Numbered from the stretch's first letter, positions 47,443-60,248 are shown. The stretch: DNA of 64,000 nucleotides from Apis mellifera (GCF_003254395.2 NC_037648.1:11658009-11722008); one strand, 5' to 3'. The notes: generated by a model from the sequence alone, not told the origin. Program-made: numbers and translations.

Positions 47443-47785
47443 GTATAGTCTTTTCGATTTGTAATTTTACAAGTATTTGAATGTTTTTTTCTTAAATTTC
47501 CTAGATAGATAGATTCTCTATTTCGAGATTCATCGAAACTCTTTCTCCCTCGAAAGCATATAATCTTTTCGATTTGTAATTTTACAAGTATTTGAAAGTT
47601 TTTTTCCTAAATTTCCTAGATAGATTCTCTATTTCGAGATTCATCGAAACTCTTTCTCCCTCGAAAGCATATAGTCTTTTCGATTTGTAATTTTACAAGT
47701 ATTTGAATATTTTTTCTTAAATTTCCTAGATAGATAGATTCTCTATTTCGAGATTCATCGAAACTCTTTCTCTCTCGAAACGAAA
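47443..47785. repeat. Three-copy minisatellite, period about 111-115 bp
   Basis: The unit ttttcgatttgtaatttta ... ctagatagattctctattt ... catcgaaactctttctc begins at 47451, 47566 and 47677. Copies differ by a few substitutions and by one extra or missing gata, which indicates a recent local expansion. Confidence 0.9.
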
Positions 47786-49246
47786 ATTACGATTCTTAGA
47801 GGAAAATTTATTCCAAAATAGAAATCGTGTGAATCCATCCTTTCACCCTAATATAATCCGCGACGAAATTATTACCTATCGCGCTAACTAGCAATAGATT
47901 CGACGACGGGATCGAAAGAAAAAAACCGAGGGAACAAAAAAAGAGAAAGAGAGAAAAGAGAGCGACCCTCGTGAATAGAGGAAAGAAGAAGCAAGATGGA
48001 AAGGGAGAGAGAAAAGAAAAACAACATATTCCAGCGCGTATTAGCGGATAGACATGTAAGTTAACCCCGGTAACTGGTGGAGGGCACGAGCCTAGGAGCG
48101 TGTGCACCCTGTGGGGGTTGCGCCATTGGGGGTGTTCGTTATATTCCGAGTCCTTTTGAAAAGGGTCACGTGGCCGAGAGGGAGGGAGGGGGAGGGGGGG
48201 ACATCGTACCCCCTCGAGCCCCGATATCGTATTTGTACAACACGCATCCATTATTGCAATCCGGCTGTTTGTGTGTTTTGCGCGCTCTTTGAGCGCGAGC
48301 GCACACGCCTTCGTTTTCTTTCGATGGAGCGGAGCGGGCGCCCTCTCGGCTTTTCGCACACTTGTCCTACCGGCTTGTTGTGCGAGCGAAACGCAGGCCC
48401 ATTATTGTGCCGTGAAACAATGAGGCACTCGCGATCGGCGGACCACTCGACGGGGAGGAGAGAGAGAGAGAGGGGGTGGGGGGAGAGAAAGAGAGAACCG
48501 GCTCTTTCGTTTCGCCGGATCACGTGGGAAAACGTCGTCGCTTTATTCCTTTCTTTCTATTTTTTTTTTTTTTTATTTCTTTTTCATCTTTATTCTCTTT
48601 TTTTTTTGCTTTCTTTTTATTCTCGTCCTTCTCGTTGTTTTTTTTTCTTTTTTCGTCCCTCGATCGGAATATCGATGTGGGGATGCTCTCGAATAAACCG
48701 CGCGTGAGAGAAGTCAGCTTTGAACGAAGTCTTTGAGAAAGTTTTGAGGTTTACACGACTCGTGTATCTGGATCGATTTTATAGGGAGGGGGGAGGAATT
48801 CGATGGAGTTGGTTGGTCCCTGTAATTATTATTTTTCGTTATTTTATTAATTAATTTCTGTTGTCTCGAGACAATAGACGTTACAATTACAGAATACGCG
48901 AAAACAAAAGATAATAAAAGTGATATTTATCAATATTCATTTATTTATTTTTTTCTTTTTTAACAGAGCAAAAAGTATCTTTAATTTCCGTTTAAATGAA
49001 CTGCTGTAACCTCGGAAAGAAATATCGTACAATAATCAATCTTTTGGCTCGTTTTAAAATTAAATTTTAATATTTGATAATCATTCCCAAAGATACAGCG
49101 GTTCGAAAGAAATCGACAATTTTATATAACAATTCTTTATTTTCAAAAAAGCTGTTAAGAATCCTTCATCTCACTCGTGTTCCCGAATCCCTTCCGATTC
49201 TCGAAATCTCTAGAATTCAAAACTTGACGAAACACTTCCCTCCCTC
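47786..49246. other. Non-coding stretch with GC island and purine tracts
   Basis: A GC-rich segment at 48060-48530 contains aaccccggtaactggt and a CACGTG E-box (tcacgtggcc), flanked by GA and T-rich tracts. Long frames here (for example 48102-48707) consist of simple sequence and are not credible genes. 48740-49240 is AT-rich with nothing recognised. Confidence 0.45.
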
Positions 49247-49790
49247 CTATTCCCAATTTCCAATTCGCAACGCTGGATAAAACAATCGAAATAGATCCCC
49301 CCTGAGAGGGGGGGAGGGAGCGAAGTCGGAACGATTGGCTCGCGCTCTCCATGGGTGGCTCTCGGTTATTTCGAAGCGAGCGTTGGCATCGTCCAAATAG
49401 CGGAACATTATCCTATCTCCTCCGCGGTAGAGTACGCGTTGTACCTGTGCTCCTCGCGCTGTATATAGGATGCTCTCCTCGCTCGTGCACGACGACGCCC
49501 GGTGTCGTGTCCATGGGTACGAGCGTGGATGATGGGATGACGGACCGCGGGCGTGTCCGAGTAGCCGATACCGGGCGCGTGATCGGCAGACCTCCCGGGG
49601 CCGACCACCCTCGAGGGGCCACGAGGGTCGACTTGTTAGCCAGACACAACGGCCTCTCGAACTAACGGACCGCACTGTGCTCCACCGACGACAGCCACGG
49701 AGCCGACAATGTTTCTGCGAGGGCCCCCGGCTCGAGCTTTGCATCGGCCCAGCCGCATCGCCTTCTCCTCCCCGTATTCCACGCTCCTCT
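49247..49790. promoter_or_regulatory. CpG-rich island, possible minus-strand start region
   Basis: GC-rich segment open on both strands. On the minus strand, cacagtgcggtccgttag near 49660-49682 is initiator-like, and a possible donor (gcacag|gtacaac) lies near 49440. Nothing in either translation resembles a known protein. It could be an alternative promoter or an enhancer. Confidence 0.25.
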
Positions 49791-49791
49791 T

Positions 49792-49850
49792 ATTCTTCTT
49801 CTTCTTCTTCTCCTTCTTCTTCTTCTTCTCCTTCTTCTTCTTCTTCTTCG
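49792..49850. repeat. TTC/CTT trinucleotide tract
   Basis: Near-perfect CTT repeats with a few tcc interruptions. They produce artificial Phe/Ser-rich or Lys/Glu-rich frames. Confidence 0.9.
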
Positions 49851-52260
49851 TGACTCTTGCCGGAAGATCGCCGATTCGGTCGAATCGTATTCGAGCGAAA
49901 GGTGGACGGGGACGTTTTGCTCCTCGCTTTCCGCGGATCTTGATTCTCGATCGGGATATGTTGGATGGGTAAGGAGGAGGAGAAGGAAGGAGGAGGAAGA
50001 ATGGATGGGTCGAATGTTTTTTTTTTACTTTTTAATATACGGGCGATTGAATGGACTTGAATTGGAAGAAGAGGAATTTTCTCTATACTTTTCTTAGAGA
50101 AGACGCCACGTATTTTTCTTGCGATTCGATTTATTTATTTTTGTAAATATATTATCTCTTGGATATCTCGATCTCCAGATACGAAAAAGGAATAATTTCG
50201 ATTACCGTAAGATTTTTCGAATATAAACGCAAAAATGCAAAGATTCCCCCAGAAGCCTCCTCCGAGAAATTTAGAAAAAAATTAAGAAGCCTCGTCCTAG
50301 GAGGAGGACGGATATCGTTCCACGTGTCCCGCTATCGATCGTCCGCGCCTATTTCGAGCTGGTCGGCGTCGTTAAACAAATTTTCGGGATGGTATTCCTG
50401 TTTCGGGGCCCGCGACTCTAGGACCCCCCCCCCCCCATCCCTCCGACGAAAAAAATGTTATTATTGGGAGGTTTGGAGGCGAAAGCGAAACCGTGTTCGT
50501 CGAACCCGCCTTAATGAAGGTACATTCTTCGCTCTACCCGACCCGATCAAGATATCTCCCGTATAAATTGAATGCTTTTCACCGAAGCTCAATCAAGCCG
50601 TGCGGTAGTCGAAAAAATGGCCACGGTGGGTACGATCTCGATTAGAGGAACCGGCGGCCGGCCAAGCAGCGGCGCGGCATGCCGCGCGCTCAACTTTGTC
50701 TTTTCCAGCGATTATCTTAAAAACGTGGACGGCCACGTCGATGCCCGTGAGGGTGTATCGAAAGCAAATCTGTTCCGAGAAACGTACCCCCCTTCGCAAC
50801 TAGGAGCATAGTCGAAGATCGGAACTTTTTCTTTCTAAGAGTATTTTCGATTTTTCTTCTCGATATTTATCCACGGATTTTTTTAACAACTTTGCGCGGA
50901 TATTTCTTCTTTCTTTCTCGTTTGTTTGACGAAGGGGAAAATCGAGAAGTAAATGTTTCAACAACGGTAAATTGGATAAAAAAAATGGGGTATTTCGGTG
51001 AAGCTTCGCTCCGAATCACCGGAGAGGAGACAAATGGGGCGATAACTCTTTCGACGGATTAGAAATTGTGTAAACGGGGTTAAGAGAAAAGAAAAGGGAA
51101 AGTAGAGATTCGGTTTGAAATCTACGAATACCGGACAAATATCTTAGGAAACCGCCCGCGGGTATGCTAACGAAGCTTTAAGGTCGTTATACTCCTTTTA
51201 ATTAATGGCCACTCTCGTTTTCTTCCGCCCCTTCTTGCTCTCCGATACCAATCGCCACTTCTACCTTCTTTCTCTTGTACGAACGCACACGCTTGTATTT
51301 CAGATATGATATAATAATTCGTTTTTTTTTTTATTTCGAAAAAATCGTCTCCGATCTTTGTTCATGTTCTCTCTCGAATCTATATTTTAAAATTTTCGAT
51401 ACGATATTATTCTCGTAACGTTCTCGTGTATTTGATTTTCATATTCTTAGAGGAAGAACGATATTATTACTATAGTAATTGACAACAGAATTGAAAGGAT
51501 AAAATAGGAGAGTAGTTTATATATAAATTTTTATCGAAAAGAAAAATAAATAATAAGAATAAACATACATACATTCGACACACGTATACAATATATATAA
51601 TACAGGTTTTAAATTTACCATGACATGTCAATTGACACGAACTCACACACAAGGCTCACTCGTAAAAAGTTATACTCGTTCTCCGAAAACCCACGCCTAC
51701 GATTACCAACAACCCTTACAACCCATACCTAAGCAAGCCTGGTGCAGCATCTGAGCACAGACTCGAAAACCTGATTCCGTGGCGCGGCGGAGGTCGCATT
51801 TCAACGACGAGCGGAGCGGAGTCTAAGCGTAATCAGCGCAAGCACGCAAATTAAAGTCTCTCTCTCTCTCTCTCTTTCTCTCCATCGGTCTCGACCTCCC
51901 TTCGCGCGTCCCACTGACCTGATTTCGTTTCCTCGCTCGAAAAAGAGAGAGAAAAAAAAGGAAAAAAAGGAAATGCACGACGGGTGAGTTCGCGATTCAT
52001 CCTATCGAGACGAGGAAACGGTTGACCGGTGAAAAAAGGACGAAGAAGAAGAGACGGACGGATGTGGAAAAGGAAGGAAGGAAAGGAAGAGAAACGACTC
52101 CGGTAGAAGAAAGAAAGGAGAGGATTCCAGGCTCTGGAGCCAACCTCTTGGCGAACGAAGGAGGAAAGGAGGCAAGAAGCAAGCGAGGGTTAGGGGGCGT
52201 GGGTTTAAGGGAGAAAGACAATCTCGGGGCGGAGAGAGGGAAAGAGAGAAAAAAGGGTCA
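49851..52260. other. Non-coding stretch, no gene recognised
   Basis: Mixed AT-rich and moderately GC-rich DNA. Features are a run of 11 C at about 50427-50438, GC-rich patches at 50300-50420 and 50590-50810, a plus-strand island at 51720-51860, a CT microsatellite near 51866-51890 and a GA/A-rich purine block at 51940-52260. No exon with believable splice sites and protein character was seen. Confidence 0.5.
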
Positions 52261-52294
52261 AACTCGTTTTCGTTTTCGTCGCTAATTAGACTCG

Positions 52295-52490
52295 TTAACC
52301 GCCTCTTCTGGCGTAGCAGGCGTAGCCATAACCGGGCGACTTCTCTTCGGCTCTCTGAGAGGCCGCCGAGAGAAGCGAACGGAACGGGCACCAATGCTCG
52401 GAGGCTAGTTTGTTCTCGTCGCCCAGTCCTCCAGGGTGCGTTTGCCCTGATCGCCCCTCTTGGCTATTCGACATGCGTGCAGCACGCGAA
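52295..52490 (-). other. Coding-like GC-rich frame, uncertain
   Basis: A minus-strand frame reads MSNSQEGRSGQTHPGGLGDE and continues to ACYARRGG and a stop at 52295. Its composition is more protein-like than neighbouring low-complexity frames, and it lies in a GC island. No homologue is recognised and no splice pattern supports it. It could equally be 5' UTR or enhancer sequence. Confidence 0.15.
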
Positions 52491-52697
52491 ATTGCAGCTG
52501 CACGCGGCATCCAATGTGCAACTATCTCTCTTTCTCTCTCTCTTTCTCTCTCTTCCTCTTTTTTCTCCCTCTCCCTTCCTCCCACCCTTCTCTCGTCATC
52601 ACCGTTTACTCTCGCAGTGACCGATTCCTCGGTGTATCACACACGCGTGTCAGGGGAAAAGCCACGAAGGTTCGTTCGTTTGGACGGTGCTGCACGC

Positions 52698-52750
52698 TGG
52701 TGGTAGTGGTGGTGGCAGTGGTGGTGGTGGTGGTAGTGGTGGTGGTGGTC
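52698..52750. repeat. GGT/GTG trinucleotide tract
   Basis: Imperfect GGT repeat with tag and cag interruptions. The embedded Val/Gly frames are not genes. Confidence 0.9.
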
Positions 52751-52759
52751 AACGGTGAT

Positions 52760-54560
52760 GATGGTCACGGTGGATGTTCGCACGGGATGACCGGTTATCG
52801 TGGGACATGAAGGACGATTATCATACCTACGCCGAAATTACGGTGGCGATATATCCGTATATACTTGCAACGGCACAGGTGGTCGGGCAACGTGCGTGCG
52901 TGCGTACGTGCGGGGACAAGGGACGTTTAGGCCTCATTACGTCCTCTCGAATCGCCTTGGACGATCTGTAACTTGCGCTTTTGGATCGATTGGACACGAG
53001 AAAAAAAAGTCTCCATCGTTGAGAAATTATTGGCGATAGCCTTTGAACACGTACGAGAGAAACGAGGTTATACCCGATATGAATAATCGATAATGATGGT
53101 TATGTAAAAGTCAAACGAATATTACACGAGTAAAAATGTAAAAATGACTCGTGCGATGATTCTCGTCATCCAATTCAACGAACTCTATTCGTTCGAATAA
53201 CGATCGAGTGTAACAAGACGTCGTCCTGGACTAATTTACGAGACTAGTCTTCATGATCCACGCGAATTCTACTTGTTCTCGTGGATTGCACCAAAATTTG
53301 TTTCGAAAGGGAGGAGCAGAGATGGAGGAAACGAGAGAACGAACAGTTGCGGCTTTTTTCGATCGTGAAAAAAATCGGCGATCATCGACGAAAGATTACG
53401 GAGATCGTTGGACCGATGGAGAACGGAAATCGACGTCGAACGGAATGATGAAGCGAGGATATAGGAGAGGAACGTGGTCAAGTGGCAAACGGTTCCACCG
53501 TGAGAATAATTAATCACGTCACCGATAAGAACGTCGAACGCTGACAGACACGGATTGGTTTCACCGACCAGACTTAGAATCGGTTATATCGTCCCCGGAG
53601 GGAAACGGATTATGCCGGATCGGCATGCCATCGAGGATATCGCGGGATTACTAATGGTCGGCTACCTGAGAAAAAGGAAACGTACGAGTGGAAAAAGTTT
53701 GTGCGTTGGGGATCGGCGTTACCGATCTGGAAAAGTGACGGGTCACGCGTTCCCTTCCGATCGGCCTCGCGCGCTCCCTCTAACCCTTCCCTCTTCCCCT
53801 CCCTCTCTCTCTCTGTTTCTCTTTCTGTGCTCTCTCGACGAGGCTGAGATCACCCGACCAGGATCGGAGAGAGGCAGATTGAGACACTCACGGCTACCCG
53901 ATCGCCGATAGACAAGGAACGGTTGAAAATGAACATTGGTGGCGCGGCGTAGAGGGAGGGGAGGGGTGGTGGTCTGCCACGAGAGATAGGGATCATTTTT
54001 CAATGGCGCGATACCGAACGAGAAAGAGAGAGAGGAGAGAAGCCGTTGGTTGATAAATGAAGCCGGGAACCGTGGGTCGCCGATTTTCCAACGGAGTGGC
54101 GTCCCTCAGGCGAATTGGTGGAATATGAAAAATGAACGGACACCGGCGGCGGACGCATGCATTGTACGCATGCGTGTGCAATATTCGTCGAATTTTTGCC
54201 CGGAAACCGAGACCGAGGTAAGGATAAGGCGAACTCGTTTATCTCTTTGTGCGATCTTCTCTTAGAGAGTAGATTATACGCGTGTAGTATCGTGGGTAGT
54301 AGGAGTGGAATGATGTACTGCAAATGGGATTGCGCGTTCCCATTGAGCGCGGCCGTGTTTCTTTCTCTCTTTCTCTCTCTCTCTCTCTCTCGCGCGATCA
54401 CCGAAGGTGAAGGAACGCGATCGATAAATTAGATCGCTGGTACGAGGTGATTTGTGTACATGGAAAAAAAAGAAGGAATTTTCGACGAGTTCTCGATATC
54501 GATGGTATTTCCACCCGTTCCTGCATTCGTGGAACGCGTTTCCAGATGATCTAGATCGCT
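52760..54560. other. Non-coding stretch, GC-rich patches
   Basis: Alternating GC-rich patches (52760-52960, 53540-53900, 54050-54240) and AT-rich gaps, with CT tracts near 53800 and 54365-54395. No recognisable exon or RNA gene. Confidence 0.45.
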
Positions 54561-54571
54561 TTACGTCCAGC

Positions 54572-54572
<1 letters not shown>

Positions 54573-54637
<65 letters not shown>

Positions 54638-54638
54638 G
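54573..54638. repeat. GA microsatellite
   Basis: About 30 GA units with two aaag interruptions, directly left of a GC island. GA tracts can bind GAGA-type factors, but this is also ordinary microsatellite sequence. Confidence 0.9.
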
Positions 54639-54649
54639 TGTAATTTCTG

Positions 54650-55040
54650 TGTCCATCGTTGGCCGCGCGGCGGCTGTCCTTGGCGAAGTGCGGGCAGCGG
54701 CCCCCGATCCACGATATACCGTATTTCTTACATAAAGCGGACATTGACGTTCGCCATAGGGTCTAATACTCGCGGTGGGCGGCCATATTGGATCGTGATA
54801 TGGGCCCGCAATTAAGGCCGAGTAGGCCACCCGGACGAGGGAGCGCGATAAGGTGAGGTTGAGCGTCTCAGGGCTAAGCTTGACCTTCTTGGCCCCCCTT
54901 CGCTCGATGCGCTTCCCAAAGCGGTCCGCGCTGGAGGTTAGGTCACGATTAAGCACTGATTGGGTGGGCCTAATAACCGGGGACCGTGCTGTATGCAGAA
55001 CTTTCACCGAGGGAACGTCGTCCTCCCTGAGCTGATGGAT
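54650..55040. promoter_or_regulatory. GC island with enhancer-like motif mix
   Basis: Sharply GC-rich block containing an AGGTCA half-site (gttaggtcacg), homeodomain-like TAAT/ATTA cores (gcaattaag, cctaataacc), gattaagcac and gcggccatattgg (SRF/YY1-like). Both strands have open frames, but none shows protein similarity. Its density of non-repetitive GC-rich sequence suggests a conserved regulatory element. Confidence 0.35.
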
Positions 55041-57290
55041 TAAAAGAATGATTTCACGTGCGCGGGATTCACGTTCGACAACCTCTCCTTCATGATCTCC
55101 TCTCCCGAACGAGTTTCTTCTCGATTAACGTTTTCCATAATATAACTCTACGTCGAAGTGAATTTTTATTCCTCGCTTCTTCCTTCTGATTTGAACGCGA
55201 TTATCGGAAAATTATCAGGATAACTCGAAATTGATCGAAAACGAGGGAACGAATCATCAGTTTCGATACTTTTTCGCGTTTCTTCGAAATCCAAAAATTC
55301 GAATATATATATATATATACTAAAGCGAGCATGCTCCATAATTCTCGGTTACGAGGACGGGTACATCGAAGGATACGTTGGCCAGGAACACGCGACATGG
55401 GGCAAGGACAACGAGGAAGCTCACGGGTCCTTCAACTGTTGTCGCTGCCTACGATCAGATTAAACGACCGTGAGAAGGAGAGAGAGAGAAAGAGGGAGAG
55501 AGTATCTCTGGTATGCAAATTCTAAACGAACTAATGAAGATTAAGAATACCCCTGGTGAAGGAGTTCGCCTCGTTTCGAAAACATCCTGCCCCCCTTCCT
55601 TTTCTCCCCCTCTCTATCCTTGACCACGATCACGGGGATTCCTGGCAGAAGCGGCCATTGTCTCGAGGTATCGGTTTTAACTCGGTGTCAACTCGACTGG
55701 ACCTCCTACGGCGAAATTTCAGCGACTATGAGGTAAAAATCTATCGGGAGCCACGGGGGAGACCCCGTCATCGGGCCAGAGGGGTCCGGTCCGGGGTTAC
55801 CGGTAGCCGACCGAGATTATCATCTTCCACGGTAGCGGTGCTATGAGGGATTCCCTCTTAATAGCTTCTTGAATTTTTTTTTCTTTCTCTCTTTCCTTTC
55901 CTCCTTCCTTCCTTCCTTCCTCTCTCTCTCTCTCTCTCTTTCTCGTCCTCTGGAGGAGCGGAGAGAAGCGGAGAGAGATCGTACCACGCTCGCTCGCATG
56001 CTTCCTCCACGTATCCCTTCGTGGAAAAGGTGGAGGCCGGGGATCGTTTTGTAATATTTCAGCGACGATTCCACGGATCCGCCGTGGACCCTAATTTGGT
56101 GGCGCGAATAGGGACGTTCCTGGGCCACGGGGGCACCGGTAATGCTCGGTGTTTTTCGGGTTAATGAGAGGACTAGAGAGATTTACGGGCGGATCTTCCG
56201 CTCAGAAATATGGGAAGCACCGACAGCTCTTGGACGGTGGTCGGTCTATAAATGTGCCTGTTGGACGCAACAAGGACCCAACAAGGATGCGTGTCGTAGA
56301 TTATTGGATCTCGTTAATAGCCGCGATTTTGGGACAGGTATTCCGTAGGAATTTTATAATTCAATTTTCGGGGACTTCGTTGTTGAAATGTTCCGTTAAC
56401 GAACGAGCGGGTTAGAGTTTAGGTTTAGATTTATTCGAAGAAACTCGTTCGAGGAAAGATCTCTACTCTGGATCGTCCAGTAAGTAAGTTTCCCTTAATT
56501 TCTCCCATTGAATCGGGGGAAATCGAAAAATACTTTACTTTCGCGATATTTTTACGCCAATTAAACTTATCCGTTCTCGTTTAAAATATATATATCTCGT
56601 AACCAAGTTTTCTCTTTTCGCGAAATATCGCGAATTCGAGGAATGCATCTATCATAATAAGGATCTCGAGTAGCGGGCTTTCTTTACGATTCGATGGTGA
56701 AGAGGCAATCAACCGTGGAAAGGCGATGGATTATCGAGGCCGGCATCATATAAATATACACGCGAAAAAGTATGTGCTCGTGATGTTTGTCAACAAGCTC
56801 TGTACGATACCGCATCATTATCCGTCTCGTGCCACGCGCAGAATCCTGAAGAGGTTCTGTTCGGGATCATCCCCCGCTGCGGACAACGACGCGGTCACCG
56901 CCGCGATTATTCTTACTTTTCTCTCCGTTCCGACGTCGGTATTTCACGCATGGCCGACGAACGAAACGAGATCTCGGGGAAACTGGGTTGCAAAAAGTGC
57001 AGGAATGAAAAGAGAGAAAAATGGATAGTAAATCGTATGTGCTTCTGTTACCATATTCTCTTCGATATTTTATTCAAATTTCTTCTTCTTATTCAATCGA
57101 TCGTACTTCGCCCGAAATCGTTCAAAAAATTTAAGATAGATCGATTCTAGAACTACGTAAACGAACGTAGTAGTTCTTCGAGTTTATTATCGTATCGGTT
57201 TTCCCTTTAACCCTCCGAAATCGTCCCATCCTCTTCATCTACCTCTACCTCTAACTTCGTCCACTGTTCTTCTCTCCACCGCCTCACCCT
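55041..57290. other. Non-coding stretch with two regulatory-like patches
   Basis: 55330-55460 and 55640-55840 are GC-rich. 56090-56340 is a second island with a TATA-like word (tctataaatg at about 56247) and repeated caacaagga words. CT runs lie at 55895-55945. The rest is AT-rich. No exon recognised. Confidence 0.45.
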
Positions 57291-57299
57291 GTTCAAATG

Positions 57300-58270
57300 T
57301 ACACCGAAGAAAGTGAAAGGGGGCCGCCGCCGCGAAGGGTCGACCTACGAGTCGTCAGACAGCCAATTTCTCTCCACCGCCCACGCAACGAGCCCAATTA
57401 AAAAACGTCGATAACTCAAGCTCGGGGCCTCGGCTCGAGCCTCTATCCCGGAGGAAACGGTCGTCGGACGCTGACGAGACATTACTTAACCCCCTTCCTC
57501 CTCCTCCTCGAGCCGAGCCACGAGGGATAAATGTTCGTACGCGGTGCGGAGGACGCCGCAATAATTACACCCACGACGGAATTTATTCGCGGTTATCGCG
57601 AAACAAATGCGCCATCGGAACCCTCTCTCCCCCCCCTTCTAAGCGGCGCTAAAACCGCCTGCCGCATCGAGGGCCCCCGATGCCCCACGGCCACGTCCAG
57701 GACCTGCACCACGAACCGTGGCTGAACTTATTTCCAGCCTGGCCCCCTCCCCCCGTGTCCAGGGCCAGTTTCGCTAGCGGGCCTGGCGGTGGAGGCGCGC
57801 GAGGTGATAAATCACCGCGCCATAAACAACCGATATTTCTCGTCGAATGTTTACCGAGTACGCTTTAAACGGCTTGTTAAAACAAACCTACGCCCGCGCG
57901 CCCTTTCCGCCCCCCTTTCCGCCGCCCCACCCCGCGACACCCGTTGGACGACCGAGAGCGACGGGTATATATCACGGCCAGGCCTGGCGTAAACTCCGTG
58001 ACCTCGCGCGAAACCTCTCGGCGCCGATGGAAAAAGTCGGCGGAGAGTCTCCCTCTTTCGTGGGGAGAGCAACGAGAGACCTCGCTTCGCCCCGTCTCGC
58101 TTCCCACGCCCGATTAGACCGACCGATCTTTTTGCGCGCCCCTCCCCTCCTCCTCCCTTTTATACCGCGTCGAATCCAAAATCCCTCTCCCGATCTTTTA
58201 CAAGTCGTGGATAAGAGCGGTGGCTGCGTGGTCCTTCCCTCCTTCCTGAGCACGATGAAAAAACGAAGAG
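57300..58270. promoter_or_regulatory. Large CpG-rich island, about 1 kb
   Basis: The longest GC-rich block in the window. It includes ccgccgccgcg at about 57323, AT-rich cores with forkhead or homeodomain-like words (gataaatcacc, gccataaac, cttgttaaaacaa) embedded in GC-rich flanks, and frames open on both strands. It fits a developmental enhancer or a CpG-type promoter. No coding similarity is seen. Confidence 0.35.
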
Positions 58271-60248
58271 TGTAGAGCAGAGTGTGATTGATGAAGATTT
58301 TTCTTCTTTTTTTTTTTTAAAGGTTAAAGTTCGAACGAATTTTCGAATTTCGAGGTTATGATAAATGTCGAGCGAATCTTTTTCTCTCCGGATCGAGAAT
58401 ATATATATATATGATAACTACGGCCATTTTTCTTCGATTTCCCATAATTCCCAGGGAATACTTAATACTGGGATCATCTAATATGCATAATCGAGAGGAG
58501 AGTCGAATAATCGGGGAGGAACGAACTGTATCCTCGGCAATAAATAACTCGAAGCAGTGCCGGCTTCCAAGTTGTTCGCGCGTAATAGAATCCTCCTGCG
58601 AACGAAATTAATTCCTCGGCGTTCCCCTCCGCCTCGTCCAACGCTATTCCGTATTATCGAGGAAAAAGGATGGAATAATCGAAACCGATTAAGATTGGGA
58701 ACCGGACGCGCCACTTTGTTCCAAACCGCGACCAGCGCAAGCAATTTGAATGTTAATCGGGCGGCCGGCCTCGTTTACGAGCCGTTGGGGAGGGGGGGGG
58801 GTTCAGTGATCGGGGCCCGGGCCCCGTGGCCCCTTCGTGGAAACTTCGAAACTCGAAAAGGAAAAGAGGAGCCGATACGTGGGCGTAGCCATCGTAGATC
58901 ATCGTTCGATTGAGTTATGGCGCGTTAAGAAGCGCGACTGAATTCTCGAAAGTTTTTTTTTTTCAATGAAATTTCTCGAAACGAGAAAGATCGAAACGAA
59001 ACGCGAGATGATATTGCGCGACGAATAGGCTTCTTCCTCGATTTTTTTTTTCTATTATTTTTTCGCGAAGGTTTTATCGACGATCGTCAATTCATTCGCG
59101 CGTTGTTGTGGAATATTTCGCGAAAGTATCGAAGAAGAGGTGAAACGAGTTTCTCTCTCGCTCTCAAAATATTATCGTTTCGATATATCCGTGTATAGAT
59201 ACAAACATTCCGTTATGAACGAGCATTATGTCGACGATTGTCGCGATAACACGTCGTAAATTTAGAAACGAGGCAGCGAGAAAATAAAATTCACTCGTGA
59301 AATGGATTCTAGAAAGAGTCATTCATTCGCTTCTCTTGCCCCCCCCCTTGGCCGGGGGAATAAGCTGGAAGATATCCAGCGTCACGTAGCCGTATAGTTT
59401 AACGACGCCCCCGTGATTTATTTCGCGTTTCTCGCGGCAATAAACGGCCGATTAAAAAATGAGAAAGATTTATCAAGCTCGTCTGAAAGCACACGAGACA
59501 AAGACCGACCATTCATCGAGAGAGGGAAACAGAGAGATGGAGGGAGAGAGGGAAAGAGAGAGATAGAGAGAGAGAGAAGTGGCCTAGAGGCACACTCGTG
59601 GCCGGCGAGCTTCGAGTCCAGATACAAGTTTGCTTGAAAAACACACTGTAGACACAGCGGACATGGCCACTGGCGGGTTATCAACCGATCAGAAGTAAAT
59701 CTCCCGACCACTGTCAGGGAGCGTTCGACAGGGCACGATAGTGAATTAACTGCCGGAATAAATGGTGCCTCCTAGGACGAGATTCCATTCACGAAATTTC
59801 TCCACCCCGGCCCCCGGATAAGAAAAAAAATCCGCCCACTTCTCGGAAAAATCTCGCGACCGTCGTTTTTTTCGACCCCCTCGAAGAGACCGCGCGGTTT
59901 CTCCCCTCGCCGCGGGATCAAATGATCTTGATAAAGCAAAAGGCGGGACTTTGCTCGCCGAGGCTCCCTGCCCCTCCCTCTTCTCCCCTGCACTCTTCCT
60001 TGCCTCCTCGCCTCCTTCTTCTTCCTTCCACCTCAACCCCGGGGAATGATTAATTTTATGTAGGTGAGCGTTTGACGAGCGGCCTCGAAATAGATGATCC
60101 GCGATTCCTCGCCGCGATTTCTCGCCTCTTCTAGCCGAGTCGCGTGGACACGAAGAGACGAAGCTGACGAAGATACTGAGGATGAAAATGAGTGAAGTTC
60201 GATCAGAAGAGGGACATATTTGGACGTATGCGATCCCATTGAACGAAC
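58271..60248. other. Non-coding stretch, mixed composition
   Basis: AT-rich DNA around 58950-59400, GC patches at 58440-58900 (with a run of 9 G near 58793) and 59740-60060, and a GA-rich block at 59520-59580. Nothing gene-like. Confidence 0.45.

Noticed and set aside
48102..48707. 201-codon plus-strand frame
   Set aside because: The second half is Phe/Ser-rich low complexity from T-rich tracts; the first half is open on both strands because of GC content.
52410..52810. Overlapping plus frames with Ser/Leu and Val/Gly runs
   Set aside because: They are generated by CT and GGT microsatellites.
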